A stretch of 64,000 nucleotides of DNA from Atrina japonica. Lineage: Eukaryota; Mollusca; Bivalvia; Pterioida; Pinnidae. The translations under genes were made by a program, and so were the position numbers. Below are positions 1 through 13,137 of this stretch, in pieces. The stretch spans positions 1,262,001 through 1,326,000 of the forward strand of contig BROG01000128.1 in the NCBI GenBank assembly GCA_030159075.1. The letters are read 5' to 3'. The notes beneath the pieces were generated by a model. It did no database searches, was not told the origin of the DNA, and saw nothing but the letters and a program-made list of their open reading frames with translations. Position 1 is the stretch's first letter, and each line of letters starts with the position of its first letter.

Positions 1-740
1 AGAATGTAGGAGGTAGGAAAATCCCTATGTGTAAAGTACACTACAGAAAGTCTATTACATTCTCGAGGGAATGCTAATTTCCAACAGTGTGATAGATATA
101 GTTTGGCTAAATAGTAATGTTTCAATGTTCTATGCCTACAGTGAGGTAGACAGGATAGTAAATATGTACAAGTCAATCTGCTACAAAGAGGGAATTTTCG
201 CTCCGGTTTAATTTTCATTATTTTCGCTCTTACAAGAGAGACCAAATTTAAAATGAAAGCAAAAAACTAAAACTGAAGCAGAGACATACAAGCCATCGAT
301 GATACCTTGGTGATTTAGGTCAAATTTAAGACGACGTGAATATTTCTGTCATGGTGAAAAAATAACCAGGGCGAAACTTCCAGGTGTACTGTAGTAAGGT
401 CTCAATACTGTCTGTACAAGAGTTTGATAGTGCAAACATCAAAATTGGGAGGTACATGTACAAAGTCTCCATATTGAAGGTATAATTAAACCAATCACAT
501 GATATACCAAATACTCAGCATTTTTCATTGTGGTAAACACCACTTCAATGGAACATTTTAGTATTTTGGAGTTGTAAATCGGAAGGAGCAAAGATGTGCT
601 GCCTTTAGCATACAGAGACACTTGCTTGTGTCACATTATTATTACATTGGTGACACATGACAGATTTGATAGCATTACAAGATGAAGGTCATCACTATTA
701 CGTGTTACTCAATTATAAACCACTAACATGTCCTACATTA
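1..740. other. AT-rich sequence, nothing recognised
   Basis: No coding signal, splice pair or repeat family recognised. The short frames here have no family resemblance. Confidence 0.5.
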
Positions 741-1034
741 TATATATATATATATATGAGTCAGTGGCTGATAAAAGGGTCCTTAGGACAATACAGGGAA
801 AACTGTGATTTTTTATGTTTTCAGAATCTTGCACATGTACCTGTGAATTTAAAAAATACAATATGAGAATGATCACTATTAAGAAAAACTCTTTTTGTTT
901 CAGATGTGAAAAATCTGCAAAATTGAGAAATATTGTGTCAGACAGAATTTGTTTTCTTGCATCTCATTGGCTATGTCCCTAAGGACCCTTTTCTGAGCCA
1001 CTGGCTCATATATATTTATATATATATATATATT
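741..1034. mobile_element. TIR element (MITE) inside a TA repeat
   Basis: Two inverted arms face each other: the left arm after the TA run reads atgagtcagtggctgataaa, and the reverse complement of the right arm reads atgagccagtggctcagaaa. Both continue into agggtccttagg. The arms are about 40 bp and flanked on both sides by TA repeats, consistent with a TA target site (Tc1/mariner-like). No coding capacity, about 260 bp between the TA tracts. Confidence 0.65.
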
Positions 1035-1042
1035 TACACACA

Positions 1043-1212
1043 CACTGGAATCTCGTTATGTTGTGATGGGTCAAAATTCCGGTCATATCAAAATTAAATA
1101 GCTGGTTCAGAATTTTTAATGAAGAGATAAAATGTTCATTAATATTTCAGAAATCTTGAATTTCGGATATCATCGAAGTTATAGGGATGGTCCCATGAAT
1201 TTCGAGATTCCA
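1043..1212. mobile_element. Possible short TIR element, TGGAATCTCG ends
   Basis: TGGAATCTCG at the left end is mirrored by CGAGATTCCA at the right end, and the inner arms share gatgg/ccatc-type complementarity. The end resembles pogo/Tigger-type termini but is short and decayed, and no clear TA duplication is retained. Confidence 0.4.
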
Positions 1213-2713
1213 TTATATATACATTACATGCATGTACCGTACACAGAGTGGGATCTCTAAATCAAAATGTATTATTTTTATAATTAGAATTGCCATGACA
1301 TTGAAAACCATAATGTAACAACTTTCTGGATCAAGAAAAATTTATTTGTGCATTGAACATGTAGAATTTATTGTGAAATACATTAATTATTCAAAAGAAA
1401 ATTTTACAGATTAACCCTTCCAAGTCCAAAGTATATTAATGGTATGTTATTTCTGTTTTACAGGATGTGTCCATTAAGGTCTGTGGCATTTAGAATGTAA
1501 AGCTTTTCTTTTGCACTCTTGAATGATCACAAGAGTATGTAAGTGTTTGGTGCTCATATTAAGCATAATTACAGCTACACAAATAAACTCAATTTTATGA
1601 AGAATTATAAAGATCATTGGACAGAGCATGTCATCATTAAATGTTCAAGTACTTCTTAGTCAGGTCAATATATAAATCTTTATACTAATGGTGAGGGCAA
1701 GTCAGGCAATCTGGGAAAACAGCTCTCGGGAATGACAGAACTGATCATTGTCAAAGGTGAAATAATATTTGCCTCTGACAACATTCATCTTAGTCAAATC
1801 TAATAACACTCTGTCTCAAATCTTTTGCTTTTATCGAGTGTATTTTTAAATTAAAAAAAACAGCCAGACTACAGCTACCTCATTATACATCTTTCATACT
1901 GCAATGCAAATATATTTTCATTCTGTATGCTCAAATGCATTGGACTCAACCAAGTTTCTAAATAACATTCACGTTGATATAAAACTAGTGGCTTGATCAG
2001 TACGTGTTATGATACACTATTGGATGCTACTGTAAAGACAATTGGGGTATCCATGGACATGTTGCTCGAATATTGAGCTTTAAAAGCATCAAATCTTACA
2101 CCATTGCAGACACAATACCTAAAGCTTACTCAACTTTATACATGTGACCATCAAACAAGAGACAATTGGTTTAATCAATGAGCCAGGTCCTTGAGCTTGT
2201 TAACACAATCCTTGATCAATGGAACCCCAATAATTGTAAAAAACAGGTCCGGAATCGGTATGCTCTTTCCTACCCATGCTCTCATGCAACCAAAATCAAT
2301 CGTAGCTAATTAATATTTATCAAGAGTAGGTGTGTCCAATTTATTCTATCACAGTAGATGTGATCGGCAGCAGAAGTGATCGCATTAGTCTGCTGTTTTA
2401 GTACAATTCTAAAATTGTTTAAAAGCCTCAATCTGGATGAAGAATGCCTGCACCGTTTACTCACATTGGCTGATGCCTCATGTATAATAAAAATATGCAT
2501 GAATGATTTCAGCTGCATGAAACCATGGGTAGGAAAGAGCATAGTGATTCTGGACCAAACTTTTACAACGATGTGGAACCCCAGAAATTTTGCATAGCCT
2601 ACCAACCTTGACAAGAACTAACAGAGCAAAGCACAATAAAAATCCAGCATCAGATGATATGAATTCACAAAGACGACTAAACACACTTGACCTTTCAATC
2701 CTTACAGACCAAA
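1213..2713. other. Unannotated intronic sequence
   Basis: AT-rich DNA without recognised gene, tandem array or TIRs. Short frames around 2306-2744 on both strands have no family resemblance and partly overlap the start of the next element. Confidence 0.45.
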
Positions 2714-3905
2714 AGAAATCCAAAAGGGATCTAGGTGCCCACAATGGATTGTACTATGTCTGACAGACTCTTCTTTTCTCTTATTTTGTGTCTTAACATT
2801 GAATTTGAATTTAAATCCATATTTCTATGAAATACTTTTTTAACAAAATTATAGCGAAACTGAACTTGAACTGAACATATTACATTTTAAGAGAGAATGA
2901 AATTCAACATGGCCGATAGATGTCCATCTTGGATTTTGATCTCTCTGAAAATGTAATACGCATATTTAGACCTCAGGAGTAACCTTCATCATCAATTTTG
3001 GAAAGATAGGTACAGTACATTCTGAGAAATACATACTTCTATTGTCAAAATCCAATACCTGTCAGCCATGTTGGAATCTGATCTCTCTGAAAATGTAATA
3101 TGTACAACTAAACCTCACAGGGAACCTTTATGTCCAATTTCAAGGAAATCCCTTCAGTCATTTCTGAGAAATAGAAATAACAAACTTCCTATGGTCAAAA
3201 TCCAAGATGGCCACCTGTCAGCAATGTTGGATTCTAATCTCTCTGAAAATGTAATTTGCACATCTAGACCTCAAAGGGAACCTTCAGGTTAAATTTCAAG
3301 GAGATTCCTTCATACTTTCTAAGAAATAGCGGTAACCAACTTCCTTTGGTTAAAATCCAAGATGGCCGCTGTTGGCCATGTTGGATTCCAATCTCTCTGA
3401 AAATGTAATATACACAACTAGACCTCAAGAGGAACCTTCATATCGAATTTTAGAGAGATTCCTTCAGTCCTTTCTGAGAAATAACAGGAATAAACTTTCT
3501 TTGGTCGAAATCCAAGATGGCCACCTGTCGGCCATGTTGGATTCCGATCTCTCTGAAAATGTAGTATAAATAACAAGACCTCAAAGGGAACCTTCATATC
3601 AAATTTCAAGTAGATCCCTTCAGTACCTTCTGAGAAATAGCGATAACAAACTTCCTTTGGTAAAAATCTAAGATGGCCCCCTGTAGGCTGTGTTGGATTC
3701 TGATCTCTCTGAAAATGTAATATGCACAACTAGACCTCAAGGGGAACCTACATGTCAAATTTCAAGGAGATCCCTTCAGTCCTTTTTGAGAAATAGCTGT
3801 AACAAGAATTGTTCAGAATGGATGGATGACAGACTGACGACGGTCGGACCATGGATGCAGGTCCATATGAATAGCCCACCATCTTTTGATGGGGGACTAA
3901 TAATA
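2714..3905 (+). mobile_element. Helentron-like element with 155-bp tandem core, copy A
   Basis: Left flank starts at an imperfect form of a palindrome (gatccctgagggatc in copy C) followed by about 150 bp shared with copies B and C. The core has about six units of 155 bp; the phrase aagatggcc recurs at about 3204, 3359, 3514 and 3669. The right end has ggacagac-type sequence, then the hairpin gcccaccatc...gatgggg followed by CTAA and T. A tandem core, 5' palindrome, 3' hairpin and CTRR terminus are features of non-autonomous Helitron/Helentron elements (pearl/HINE-type) in bivalves. Short frames in both strands are repeat artefacts. Confidence 0.65.
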
Positions 3906-4159
3906 GATTGGTATAAAACAATAGAGTCAAGCATACCATCTAGATACTTAAGGGTGAAAGGTTTAAATCAGTCTCTGATCCACCTTTTGGAAAACTATTG
4001 ATGATAATATTTTGTTGTGAGGGACAGCAGGGAATTTCTATTGGTTCTATCTTACCTTAAAATACTACATCTACATTTGTACAAAAAAAACAGGCCCATT
4101 GGGCCTTAACAGTGACCTGAGCAAAACATGATAGTGAGAATAAACTGATCATTGGTTAC

Positions 4160-4440
4160 TTATTGTTTATTGTTGTTTACCATCCTAATCAAAAATATTT
4201 CACTCATATGGAGATGCCACTAAATGCCGATGAAGGGCTTCAAATTTTGACCTATGCTCAGCACTTACGGCCATTAAGCAGTGAAGGTTCTCTAATGTGC
4301 CGACACCTATTGTGACACTGGACCTTGAGTTTTACTGTCTCATCCAAAGGACAGGAAACCAACCTGCCGCCATCTGGACTTGAACTCACGACCTCACGAT
4401 AAAGAGTCAAGCACGCCACCGACTGAGCCAGGCCGGCTCT
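4160..4440 (-). mobile_element. tRNA-derived SINE, V-SINE (RUDI)-like, copy 1
   Basis: Read on the minus strand: tRNA head with A box tggctcagtcggt and B box agttcaagtcc, then a conserved core (gtaagtgctgagcataggtc, near the 3' end aaatatttttgattaggatg) and a short tail of TTGTTTATTG type. The same layout occurs at 26848-27133 and 61940-62207. This resembles molluscan V-SINEs. The 61-codon minus frame through it is not a gene. Confidence 0.75.
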
Positions 4441-6574
4441 CATTGGTTGCTAAGAAGATTTTCTATAAGTTTTTGGCCCTTTATAGAGCCCCTATGGGTA
4501 CTAGATTACATGGTAAACATTTTAGGCCCTTTATGGGTCCTAGCTCCTTTTCATTTGCAAACATTAGGCAGCTTACACAATTTGAAAGTCTTTGGTCTAT
4601 TTATTTATTGGACCCCTATTCGAATTAGTCCCTTTTCATTCACAAATTTTATCTCACTTCACATGGGGATACATCCTGAAAAGTTTGGTGAAAATTGGCC
4701 CAGTGGTTCTTATTAAGTTGAAAATGTCTAAAATTTGATGAAAAACATATTTTCTGTCTACTAAAGTGCATATAACCTTGACCTCATGAACTTGAAATTT
4801 TGTCCTTAAATAATTCCTAAAAACTTTCTCATAAATCTTTGTATACAAAAATGTACATGTATAACAAACAACCACAAACAATATACGATAGCAATAGGTC
4901 ACCCTATGTGTAAAATAAAATGTGACATTTGTCTTGAAGTGTCTGACCTAGTATTATCACATTTAACTTATAACGGTGGAAAAAAGTAGCATCAAAGACA
5001 TGGAGAGGCAATATCTTGAAAAATCATTAGTGATCTAAAGGTTATAATCTACCCGACACAGCATCACATGAAACCTTTTACATTTACAACAAACGACATG
5101 CGTTTTTAATATTTTATCCACCTCTCTTTATTTATATCATCCAAAATTACTATTTGACAGAGAATCAATGAAAAATTTGCTTGGCATTCAATTCTTCCAT
5201 AGTTTGAAAATTGAATTGAGCATTAGTAAAATAAATTTTGTATCTATATGAGAAAAAAATTCTTCTGATTAAAGAGAGACATATTGTCTTTTGTGAAATA
5301 TTGCATCTTGTTTTGAAAAAGCCTGAAGCTATGGAATTTTTTTAATTCTTGATAATGCCAGAAGTGTTTCCTTTGTGGGGTCTTTTATAAATTTTCAATG
5401 GATGTTAAGAATATATTGGTAGTTGACTACTTCCAGAAGGTTTTTGACCTGGACAAAATTGTAACAATGTTTTCTCCTTCCCCAATAAAAATCTGGCCAC
5501 TACCATATCACCTAAATACTATTAGGTGTGTGAAAAAAGAAAAACAAAAAAAAATATATAAAAAAACAGACCCCATCCCCTCAAAAGAAAACTGGAAACA
5601 AACAAAACAGGCTCCCATAGAAATGAAATAGTGTAATTCTTATTTTATCAACACATAAGCAAATTGTTTCAAAATGTTTTATTCCATAATCAAAAGGCAT
5701 ATGAAAACAAATCTTAAAACGGGGAAAACATTTTTATAATGGCTGCCCCCCAACTTTTGACTTGCTCCATATGCCACAGTACAAGGTATCGTTTATGATA
5801 TAATGCCGAAGTATTACAACTCATTTATTAAGTGATACATTGATGAGTATCATCTATTATTGCAATTTATTCAAAAAAATGTTTGCACTTTCTCTTGGAT
5901 AGAATTCAAATTTTCTCTCAGCTATTTACTAATAATTATCATTAATTAGAATATCAAAACCCGCAAGAAGACTTCAAACACGTTGGGAGAATGAGCTATC
6001 ATAATAAATACAAAAACTTTATAAATATTGATGAATTATTTTGTATAAATAAATAATAAAAAAATCCTCCATGTTTGTATTATTTTACATTATTTCTTAA
6101 TTTAATGAAAGTAAATTCAAATTTATTCTAAATTCAGTGCACTGCATTGAAGCCATTTGAAATACACAAACTCAAATTTGCATGGATTTCCTTCGAAATA
6201 TTTATGTGTGTATACAAAATCAAAAGAAATCTCAACATTAGCTCGGTCAACTGTAATATGTCGACAAGAATCCAGAAATAAAATGTCAATTAAGTTGTAG
6301 ATACTGTCTAGCAATTACTAAATAACAGGTTGCATAAAGCCAGAGGTGTTTTGCCCAATTCATTTTTATCACATTTTCTTGCTCCACGGACTGTTACAAA
6401 TTGATGCCCGCTGGATAACGAGAAATCATAGGGTGTGAATAATTTAATAGATTGTAACACCTCCAATAGCAAATGACATTTCCATAAAGAAAAAAAACAT
6501 TTCCTGCCAACCAACAATAAACCAAACATACAAAATGGAAATTAATACCATCAACATGTAGGTTCAGTAAAAGT
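4441..6574. other. Unannotated intronic sequence
   Basis: AT-rich; no tandem array, TIR pair or coding signal recognised. The frames at 4447-4716 and 6123-6529 lack splice context or family motifs. Confidence 0.45.
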
Positions 6575-6965
6575 CCTGATTCCCAATGCAAAATTTACAA
6601 TTTTTTCCCCCAATTTTGAGCAAAATATCCTAAATTCGTTTACTGTACAGCTCACATTCAGAATACCAACAAAAGAGTCTCACAACATTTGAGAAAAATC
6701 AAAATTTTAATGTCTTCAAATGAATATTATGTTGTCAGTTAAATTAAAGAAGTTGGATGAATAAATATTTGTGTCTTTATTGTTTTGAGTAAAATAACCA
6801 TTTTTACTTTTTTCCAAATTTGGCCCATTGTGATGTAAAATTCTCAAGTGAAAAAGCACAGAACCCTGTACAATAAAAGGGCTATTAACCCCTGCAAAAG
6901 TAAAGCAGAGAAATAATTTAAGCCACTTGTGGTGATCTACTGGTTGAGGATCGGGTTAATAAGTC
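6575..6965 (-). repeat. Dispersed repeat, inverted relative to 30440-30830
   Basis: The reverse complement carries gagctgtacagt, then ttttgctcaaaattggggga, and the other end has accctgtacaataaa (compare attgtacagggtcctgtg at 30664). The same blocks occur in order at 30440-30830. No coding capacity seen; element class unknown. Confidence 0.55.
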
Positions 6966-7261
6966 AATGGTTCAAAGTTTGATTCCAAGTAACAGGTTTT
7001 TCGGACAATATCTAAAAATAAAACTAGACCCTGTATCATGGCAGGGTCATCATGTAAGAGAACTCCTGCTGCATTGGCATCAGACCACAACATAAGTTAA
7101 AATTTTTTAATTTGATGACATCTCCATTAAGTAAAAAATTCTTAGCAGATGTAAAACAAGAATGAAAAACAAAACAAAAGTTGATTTATCATCCATTGTA
7201 GGTTATCCATCCAAACAACCGGTCTGGGACACTGACCAGTACAAAACCAAATGAAACTATT

Positions 7262-10200
7262 ATATACAGTGGAACCTTGCCTAAAGATCCCCCTTACCAG
7301 TTGATGTACAGTTAGACCGGCTGATGTACAGTAAGATCAACTGATGTACAATAAGACCAGCTGATGTACAGTTAGACTGGCTGATGTACAGTAAGACCGG
7401 CTGATGTACAGTAAGACCAGCTGATGTACAGTTAGACTGGGTGATGTACAGTTAGACTGGGTGATGTACAGTTAGACCGGCTGATTACAGTTAGACCGAC
7501 TGATGTACAGTTATACCGGCTGATGTACAGTAAGACCAGCTGATGTACAGTTAGACTGGGTGATGTACAGTTATACCGGCTGATGTACAGTAAGACCGGC
7601 TGATGTACAGTAAGATCAGCTGATGTACAGTAAGACCGGCTGATGTACAGTTAGACTGGCTGATGTACAGTAAGACCGGTTGATGTACAGTAAGATCGGC
7701 TGATGTACAGTTAGACTGGGTTATGTACAGTTAGATCAGCTGATTACAGTTAGATCGACTGATGTACAGTTATACCGGCTGATGTACAGTAAGACCAGCT
7801 GATGTACAGTAAGACTGGCTGATATACAGTAATACTGGGTGATGTACAGTTAGACCAGTTGATGTACAGTTAGACCAGTTGATGTACAGTTAGACCGGCT
7901 GATTACAGTTAGACCGACTGATGTACAGTTAGACTGGGTTATGTACAGTAAGACCGGCTGATGTACAGTTGGACCGGCTGATGTACAGTTAGACCGGCTG
8001 ATGTACAGTAAGACCAGCTGATGTAAAGTAAGACTGGCTGATGTACAGTTAGACCGGGTGATGTACAGTTAGACTAGGTGATGTACAGTAAGAACAGCTG
8101 ATGTACAGCAAGATCAGCTTATGTACAGTAAGACCAGCTGATGTACAGTAAGACCAGCTGATGTACAGTAAGACTGGCTGATGTACAGTTAGACTGGGTG
8201 ATGTACAGTTAGACCAGCTGATGTACAGTTAGACCGGCTGATTACAGTTAGACCAACTTATGTATAGTTAGACTGGGTGATGTACAGTAAGACCGGCTGA
8301 TGTACAGTTAGACTGGCTGATGTACAGTAAGACCAGCTGATGTACAATTAGACTGGGTGATGTACAGTAAGACTGGGTGACGTACAGTTAGACTGGGTGT
8401 TGTACAGTTAGACTGGGTGATGTACAGTTAGACTGGGTGATGTACAGTTAGACCGGCTGATGTACAGTTAGACCAGCTGATGTACAGTAAGACTGGCTGA
8501 TGTACAGTAAGATCAGCTGATGTACAGTTAGACTGGGTGATGTACAGTTAGACCGGCTGATGTACAGTTAGACCAGCTGATTACAGTTAGACTGGGTGAT
8601 GTACAGTTAGAACGGCTGATGTACAGTAAGATCGGCTGATGTACAGTTAGACCGGCTGATGTACAGTAAGACCAGCTGATGTACAATTAGACTGGCTGAT
8701 GTACAGTAAGACTGGGTGATGTACAGTTAGACTGGGTGTTGTACAGTTAGACTAGGTGATGTACAGTTACACTGGGTGATGTACAGTTAGACCGGGTGAT
8801 GTACAGTTAGACCGGCTGATGTACAGTAGGACTGGCTGATGTACAGTTAGACCGGCTGATGTACAGTTAGACTGGGTGATGTACAGTTAGACCGGCTGAT
8901 GTACAGTTAGACCAGCTGATTACAGTTAGACTGGGTGATGTACAGTTAGACTGGGTGATGTACATTAAGATCAGCTGATGTACAGTAAGATCTGCTGATG
9001 TACAGTAAGACTGGCTGATGTACAGTTAGACCGGCTGATTACAGTTAGACTGGGTGATGTACAGTTAGACTGGGTGATGTACAGTAATATCAGCTGATGT
9101 ACAGTAAGATCGGCTGATGTACAGTAAGATCAGCTGATGTACAGTAAGACCAGTTGATGTACAGTTAGACCGGCTGATTACAGTTAGACCGACTGATGTA
9201 CAGTTAGACTGGGTGATGTACAGTAAGACTGGGTGATGTACAGTAAGATCAGCTGATGTACAGTAAGATCGGCTGATGTACAGTAAGATCAGCTGATGTA
9301 CAGTAAGACCAGTTGATGTACAGTTAGACCGGCTGATTACAGTTAGACCGGCTGATGTACAGTTAGACTGGCTGATGTACAGTAAGACCAGCTGATGTAC
9401 AATTAGACTGGGTGATGTACAGTAAAACTGGGTGTTGCACAGTTAGACTGGGTGTTGTACAGTTAGACTGGCTGATGTACAGTTAGACCGGCTGATGTAC
9501 AGTTAGACTGGCTGATGTACATTTAGACCAGCTGATGTACAGTTAGACTGAGTGATGTACAGTTAGACCGGCTGATGTACAGTTAGACTGGGTGATGTAC
9601 AGTAAAACCGGCTGATGTACAGTTAGACCGGCTGATGTACAGTAAGACAGACTGATGTCTATTAGACTGGCTGATGTACAGTAAGACCGACTGATGTATA
9701 GTAACACTGGCTGATGTACAGTTAGACTGTGTGATGTACAGTTAGACCAGCTGATGTACAGTTAGACCAGCTGATTACAGTTAAACTGGGTGATGTACAG
9801 TTAGACTGGGTGATGTACAGTAAGATCGGCTGATGTACAGTAAGATCGGCTGATGTACAGGAAGATTAGCTGATGTACAGTAAGACCAGTTGATGTACAG
9901 TAAGACTGGCTGATGTACAGTTAGACTGGGTGATGTACAGTTAGACCAGCTGATGTACAGTTAGACCGGCTGATTACAGTTAGACCGACTGATGTACAGT
10001 TAGACTGGGTGATGTACAGTAAGACCGGCTGATGTACAGTTAGACTGTCTGATGTACAATAAGACCAGCTGATGTACAATTAGACTGGCTGATGTACAGT
10101 AAGACTGGGTGATGTACAGTTAGACTGGGTGTTGTACAGTTAGACTGGGTGATGTACAGTTAGACTGGGTGATGTACAGTTAGACCGGCTGATGTACAGT

Positions 10201-10701
10201 TAGACTGGCTGATGTACAGTTAGACTGGCTGATGTACATTTAGACCGGCTGATGTACAGTTAGACTGAGTGATGTACCGTTAGACCGGCTGATGTACAGT
10301 TAGACCGACTGATTACAGTTAGACTGACTGATGTACAGTTAGACTGGGTGATGTACAGTAAGACCGGCTGATGTACAGTTAGACCGGCTGATGTACAGTA
10401 AGACCAACTGATGTACAATTAGACTGGCTGATGTAAAGTAAGACTGACTGATGTATAGTAAGACTGGCTGATGTACAGTAAGACCGACTGATGTACAATT
10501 AGACTGGCTGATGTACAGTAAGACTGGCTGATATACAGTAAGACCGACTGATGTATAGTAACACTGGCTGATGTACAGTAAGACTGGCTGATGTACAGTA
10601 AGATCAGCTGATGTACAGTTAGACCAGCTGATGTACAGTTAGACTGGCTGATGTACAGTAAGCCCAGCTGATGTACAGTAAGCCCAGCTGATGTACAGTA
10701 A
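7262..10701. repeat. 20-bp minisatellite, about 170 copies, with a 339-bp higher-order period
   Basis: Unit ctgatgtacagttagaccgg, starting at about 7300, varies mainly at tta/taa and at ccgg, ctgg, ccag, tcgg, tcag. A 19-bp variant (ctgattacagttagaccgg) recurs at 7901, 8240, 8579 and 8918, and again at 9972 and 10311: spacing 339 each, that is 16x20+19. A rare gtacaattag variant also recurs 339 bp apart (8342/8681 and 10073/10412). The array is preceded at 7268 by acagtggaaccttgcc, which looks like a transposon terminus. Long minus-strand frames across it are repeat artefacts. Confidence 0.95.
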
Positions 10702-11537
10702 TACAAGGAATGTCCTACCTCCTAAATTCTGGGTGCAGGGTATAAAAATTTGAAAAATATACATTTAAACTAAAACAGAACAACTTTTAAAATTTGAGAC
10801 ATTTGTTTGAAATACTTTATTCCTAATTTTGAAACTCAAAATAGGGAATTTTTGCATGTATGGAAGAAAAATATATGCCTTTTTTCCCATTGAGAATCGG
10901 TCCAGTTACCAGAACTCAAAACGACCTAGGAAATTTCCTGTATTATGTTCAATATATTATCTTAGTACAAATACAACCAATACAATTCAATTATATTGAA
11001 GTCAACCCCACTTCCATGGTTGAATTATCTACAGAGGGAATGATAAGAGTATCAATAGGCAGTACATATATGTAAATATGTTTATGTATCAAAAACTGGA
11101 AAAGGCAAACAGATAGATGTTGGAGGCATATGTGATACACAATCTTCCTTCTGCAATCTAAAACTGAAAAATATCTGTATGGGTGTAACTGAAGCTGGTT
11201 AGTTTTGGCATAAAAACAAAGTACACAAAAAAAAATCAACAGAATTTTGCAAACCTAAACATTAATATCAACCAAAATAGAATATAGATTTTAAAAACTC
11301 ACATCAGGATGTTACAGCTAAAATAGAGTAATGTAAACATCCTGTTTTTTTATGAGAGTAGAGAAGAATAGCTAATGTTTGCCCAGGAATGTTTAAACCA
11401 ACCCATTTTTTCATTTTTTGGATAGTTCACAAAATACATACTTATATTGAAAAAGTGGTAAACTTGTATTCTTAAAAAACCTCTTGTTTCCAGCCATGCA
11501 AGGTGAGCAATAGCCATTGTTGCTTAAATATACCAGT
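10702..11537. repeat. Intronic DNA with a dispersed repeat fragment
   Basis: Positions 10790-10935 (ttgagacatttg...gggaatttttgca...gacctaggaaattt) resemble 28640-28770 and, inverted, 29935-29975, so this is a dispersed family. The rest is anonymous AT-rich DNA. Confidence 0.4.
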
Positions 11538-12200
11538 TAAAAGGGATGTATAGGACATTGATTGGTCAAATGTACATGTAAAAGGGGATGTGAAGGGCAG
11601 TTCTTAAATAAATGTCATAGGGGATGTATAGGGCAGTTCTTGAATAAATGTCATGTGTGATTATAGGGCAGATCTTGGAAAAGATAACAGGAAATGTATA
11701 GGGCAGTATTTGAATAAATGACAAAGGGGATGTATAAGGCAGTTCTTTAAAAAATGTCATAAGGGATGTATAGGGCAGTACTTAAATAAATGTCATAGGG
11801 GATGTAATGGGCAGTTCTTGAATAAATGTCAATAGGGGATGTATAGGGCAATTTTGGAAGAAATGTCATTTGGGATGTATAGGGCAGTTTTTGAATAAAC
11901 ATAACAGGGAATGTATAGGGCAGTACTTGAATAAATGACATAGGGGATGTATAGGGCAGTTCTTTAATAAATGACATAGGGGATATATGGGGCAGTACTT
12001 AAATAAATGTCATAGGGGATGTATAGGACAGTTCTTTAATAAATGTTATAGGGGACGTACAGGGCTATACTTGAATAAAGGTTTAACGTACAGGGAATGT
12101 ATAGCCATTTCTTGGTAAAATGTAATAACGAATGTTTAGTCAATTCTTGGTTAAGTGCAATCGGGAATGTACAGGGTATTGCTTAGTTAGGGGATGTATA
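11538..12200. repeat. 36-bp minisatellite, about 18 copies
   Basis: Unit of gggatgtatagggcagttct followed by tgaataaatgtcatag. The edges are diverged. Because 36 is divisible by 3, open minus-strand frames with a 12-residue period (LPYTSPMSFIQ type) run through it; these are not supported as genes. Confidence 0.9.
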
Positions 12201-12590
12201 TGTTTCTAATTACACATCTATAAAATTATGACATTGTCTTGAGTAGTGTGAAATAAAGGGAAAACACTCTTAATTTTTGTTTGGTTTGATAAAGCAAGGG
12301 AAATCTTTTATTTCTGATTTAATCAAACATATATAACAAATAGATTTACAACAAGGTTCACTGGTAACACACCACTTGTTTGCCACAAAGTTGTGAAACA
12401 ACAATCTGAATGAATTTTCTCTTATTTAATTTTTTTTAAAATTTAAGTGACTTTTCTACAACAAACTTTCTACTATACCTATTTACTAAATCTCAAATGC
12501 AAAGAGGGAATGAAAAAAAATAGACTGTGTTTTGGCTATTTTAATTAAAACCATTATCAATAGCAGCATATCATTTTCAACTTTTTTAAA
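12201..12590. other. AT-rich spacer
   Basis: No feature recognised. Confidence 0.4.
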
Positions 12591-12800
12591 TATTGTTCTA
12601 TACCGCATGCAACAATTTTTTAGCTACATGGTGGCAGCCAGCTTTTAATGGTGGAGAAGAGAACCCAGTAACAATGCACCTGGGAAGAGACCACTGAATT
12701 TCCTCAAGTAATCTGGCAAACTCTCTTACAAAATTAGATTAGGTTCCAGTGAGGCTCTAACCTGTACTGAACAGAAGTGAAAAACTTCATGGTTCAAATG
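12591..12800 (-). mobile_element. tRNA-Ser/Leu-like SINE family, 5'-truncated copy
   Basis: Shows the family body in + view: caacaattttttagctacat, ggtggcagccag, tggtggagaagagaaccca, ctggcaaactctcttacaaa, aggttccagtgaggctctaa, then cttcatggttcaaatg. Element sense is minus (tRNA head at the high coordinate). The A-box end is lost. Confidence 0.7.
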
Positions 12801-13137
12801 CAAAATGAATCATACTAAATACACCAGCTCACACATGACTGCTTCCGGACCTGACTGAATAGCAAACACGTTACTGTTGTTTGTTATTCACAGAAAATTT
12901 GGGTTTCCTTTAGAAAATTAATAAAAACATTTGAGTATGGAACTCAACATATGAAAGTGTACTAAAACAACTTTTTAATATTTCTGTCCTTTTCTTAAAA
13001 TGAGTAATAATTTATCATTTACATTTGTATGCTTTCAATATACAAACATGTCCAATTGCAACATTAATTTTGTGTTTTTAATTTTGAAATCATGAAAAGT
13101 CAGTTGAGATTGAGTTCTGAGTAAATTTGACCATTTT

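Noticed and set aside
7300..10701. CRISPR-like array
   Set aside because: Head-to-tail 20-bp units with no unique spacers in a eukaryotic intron; it is a minisatellite.
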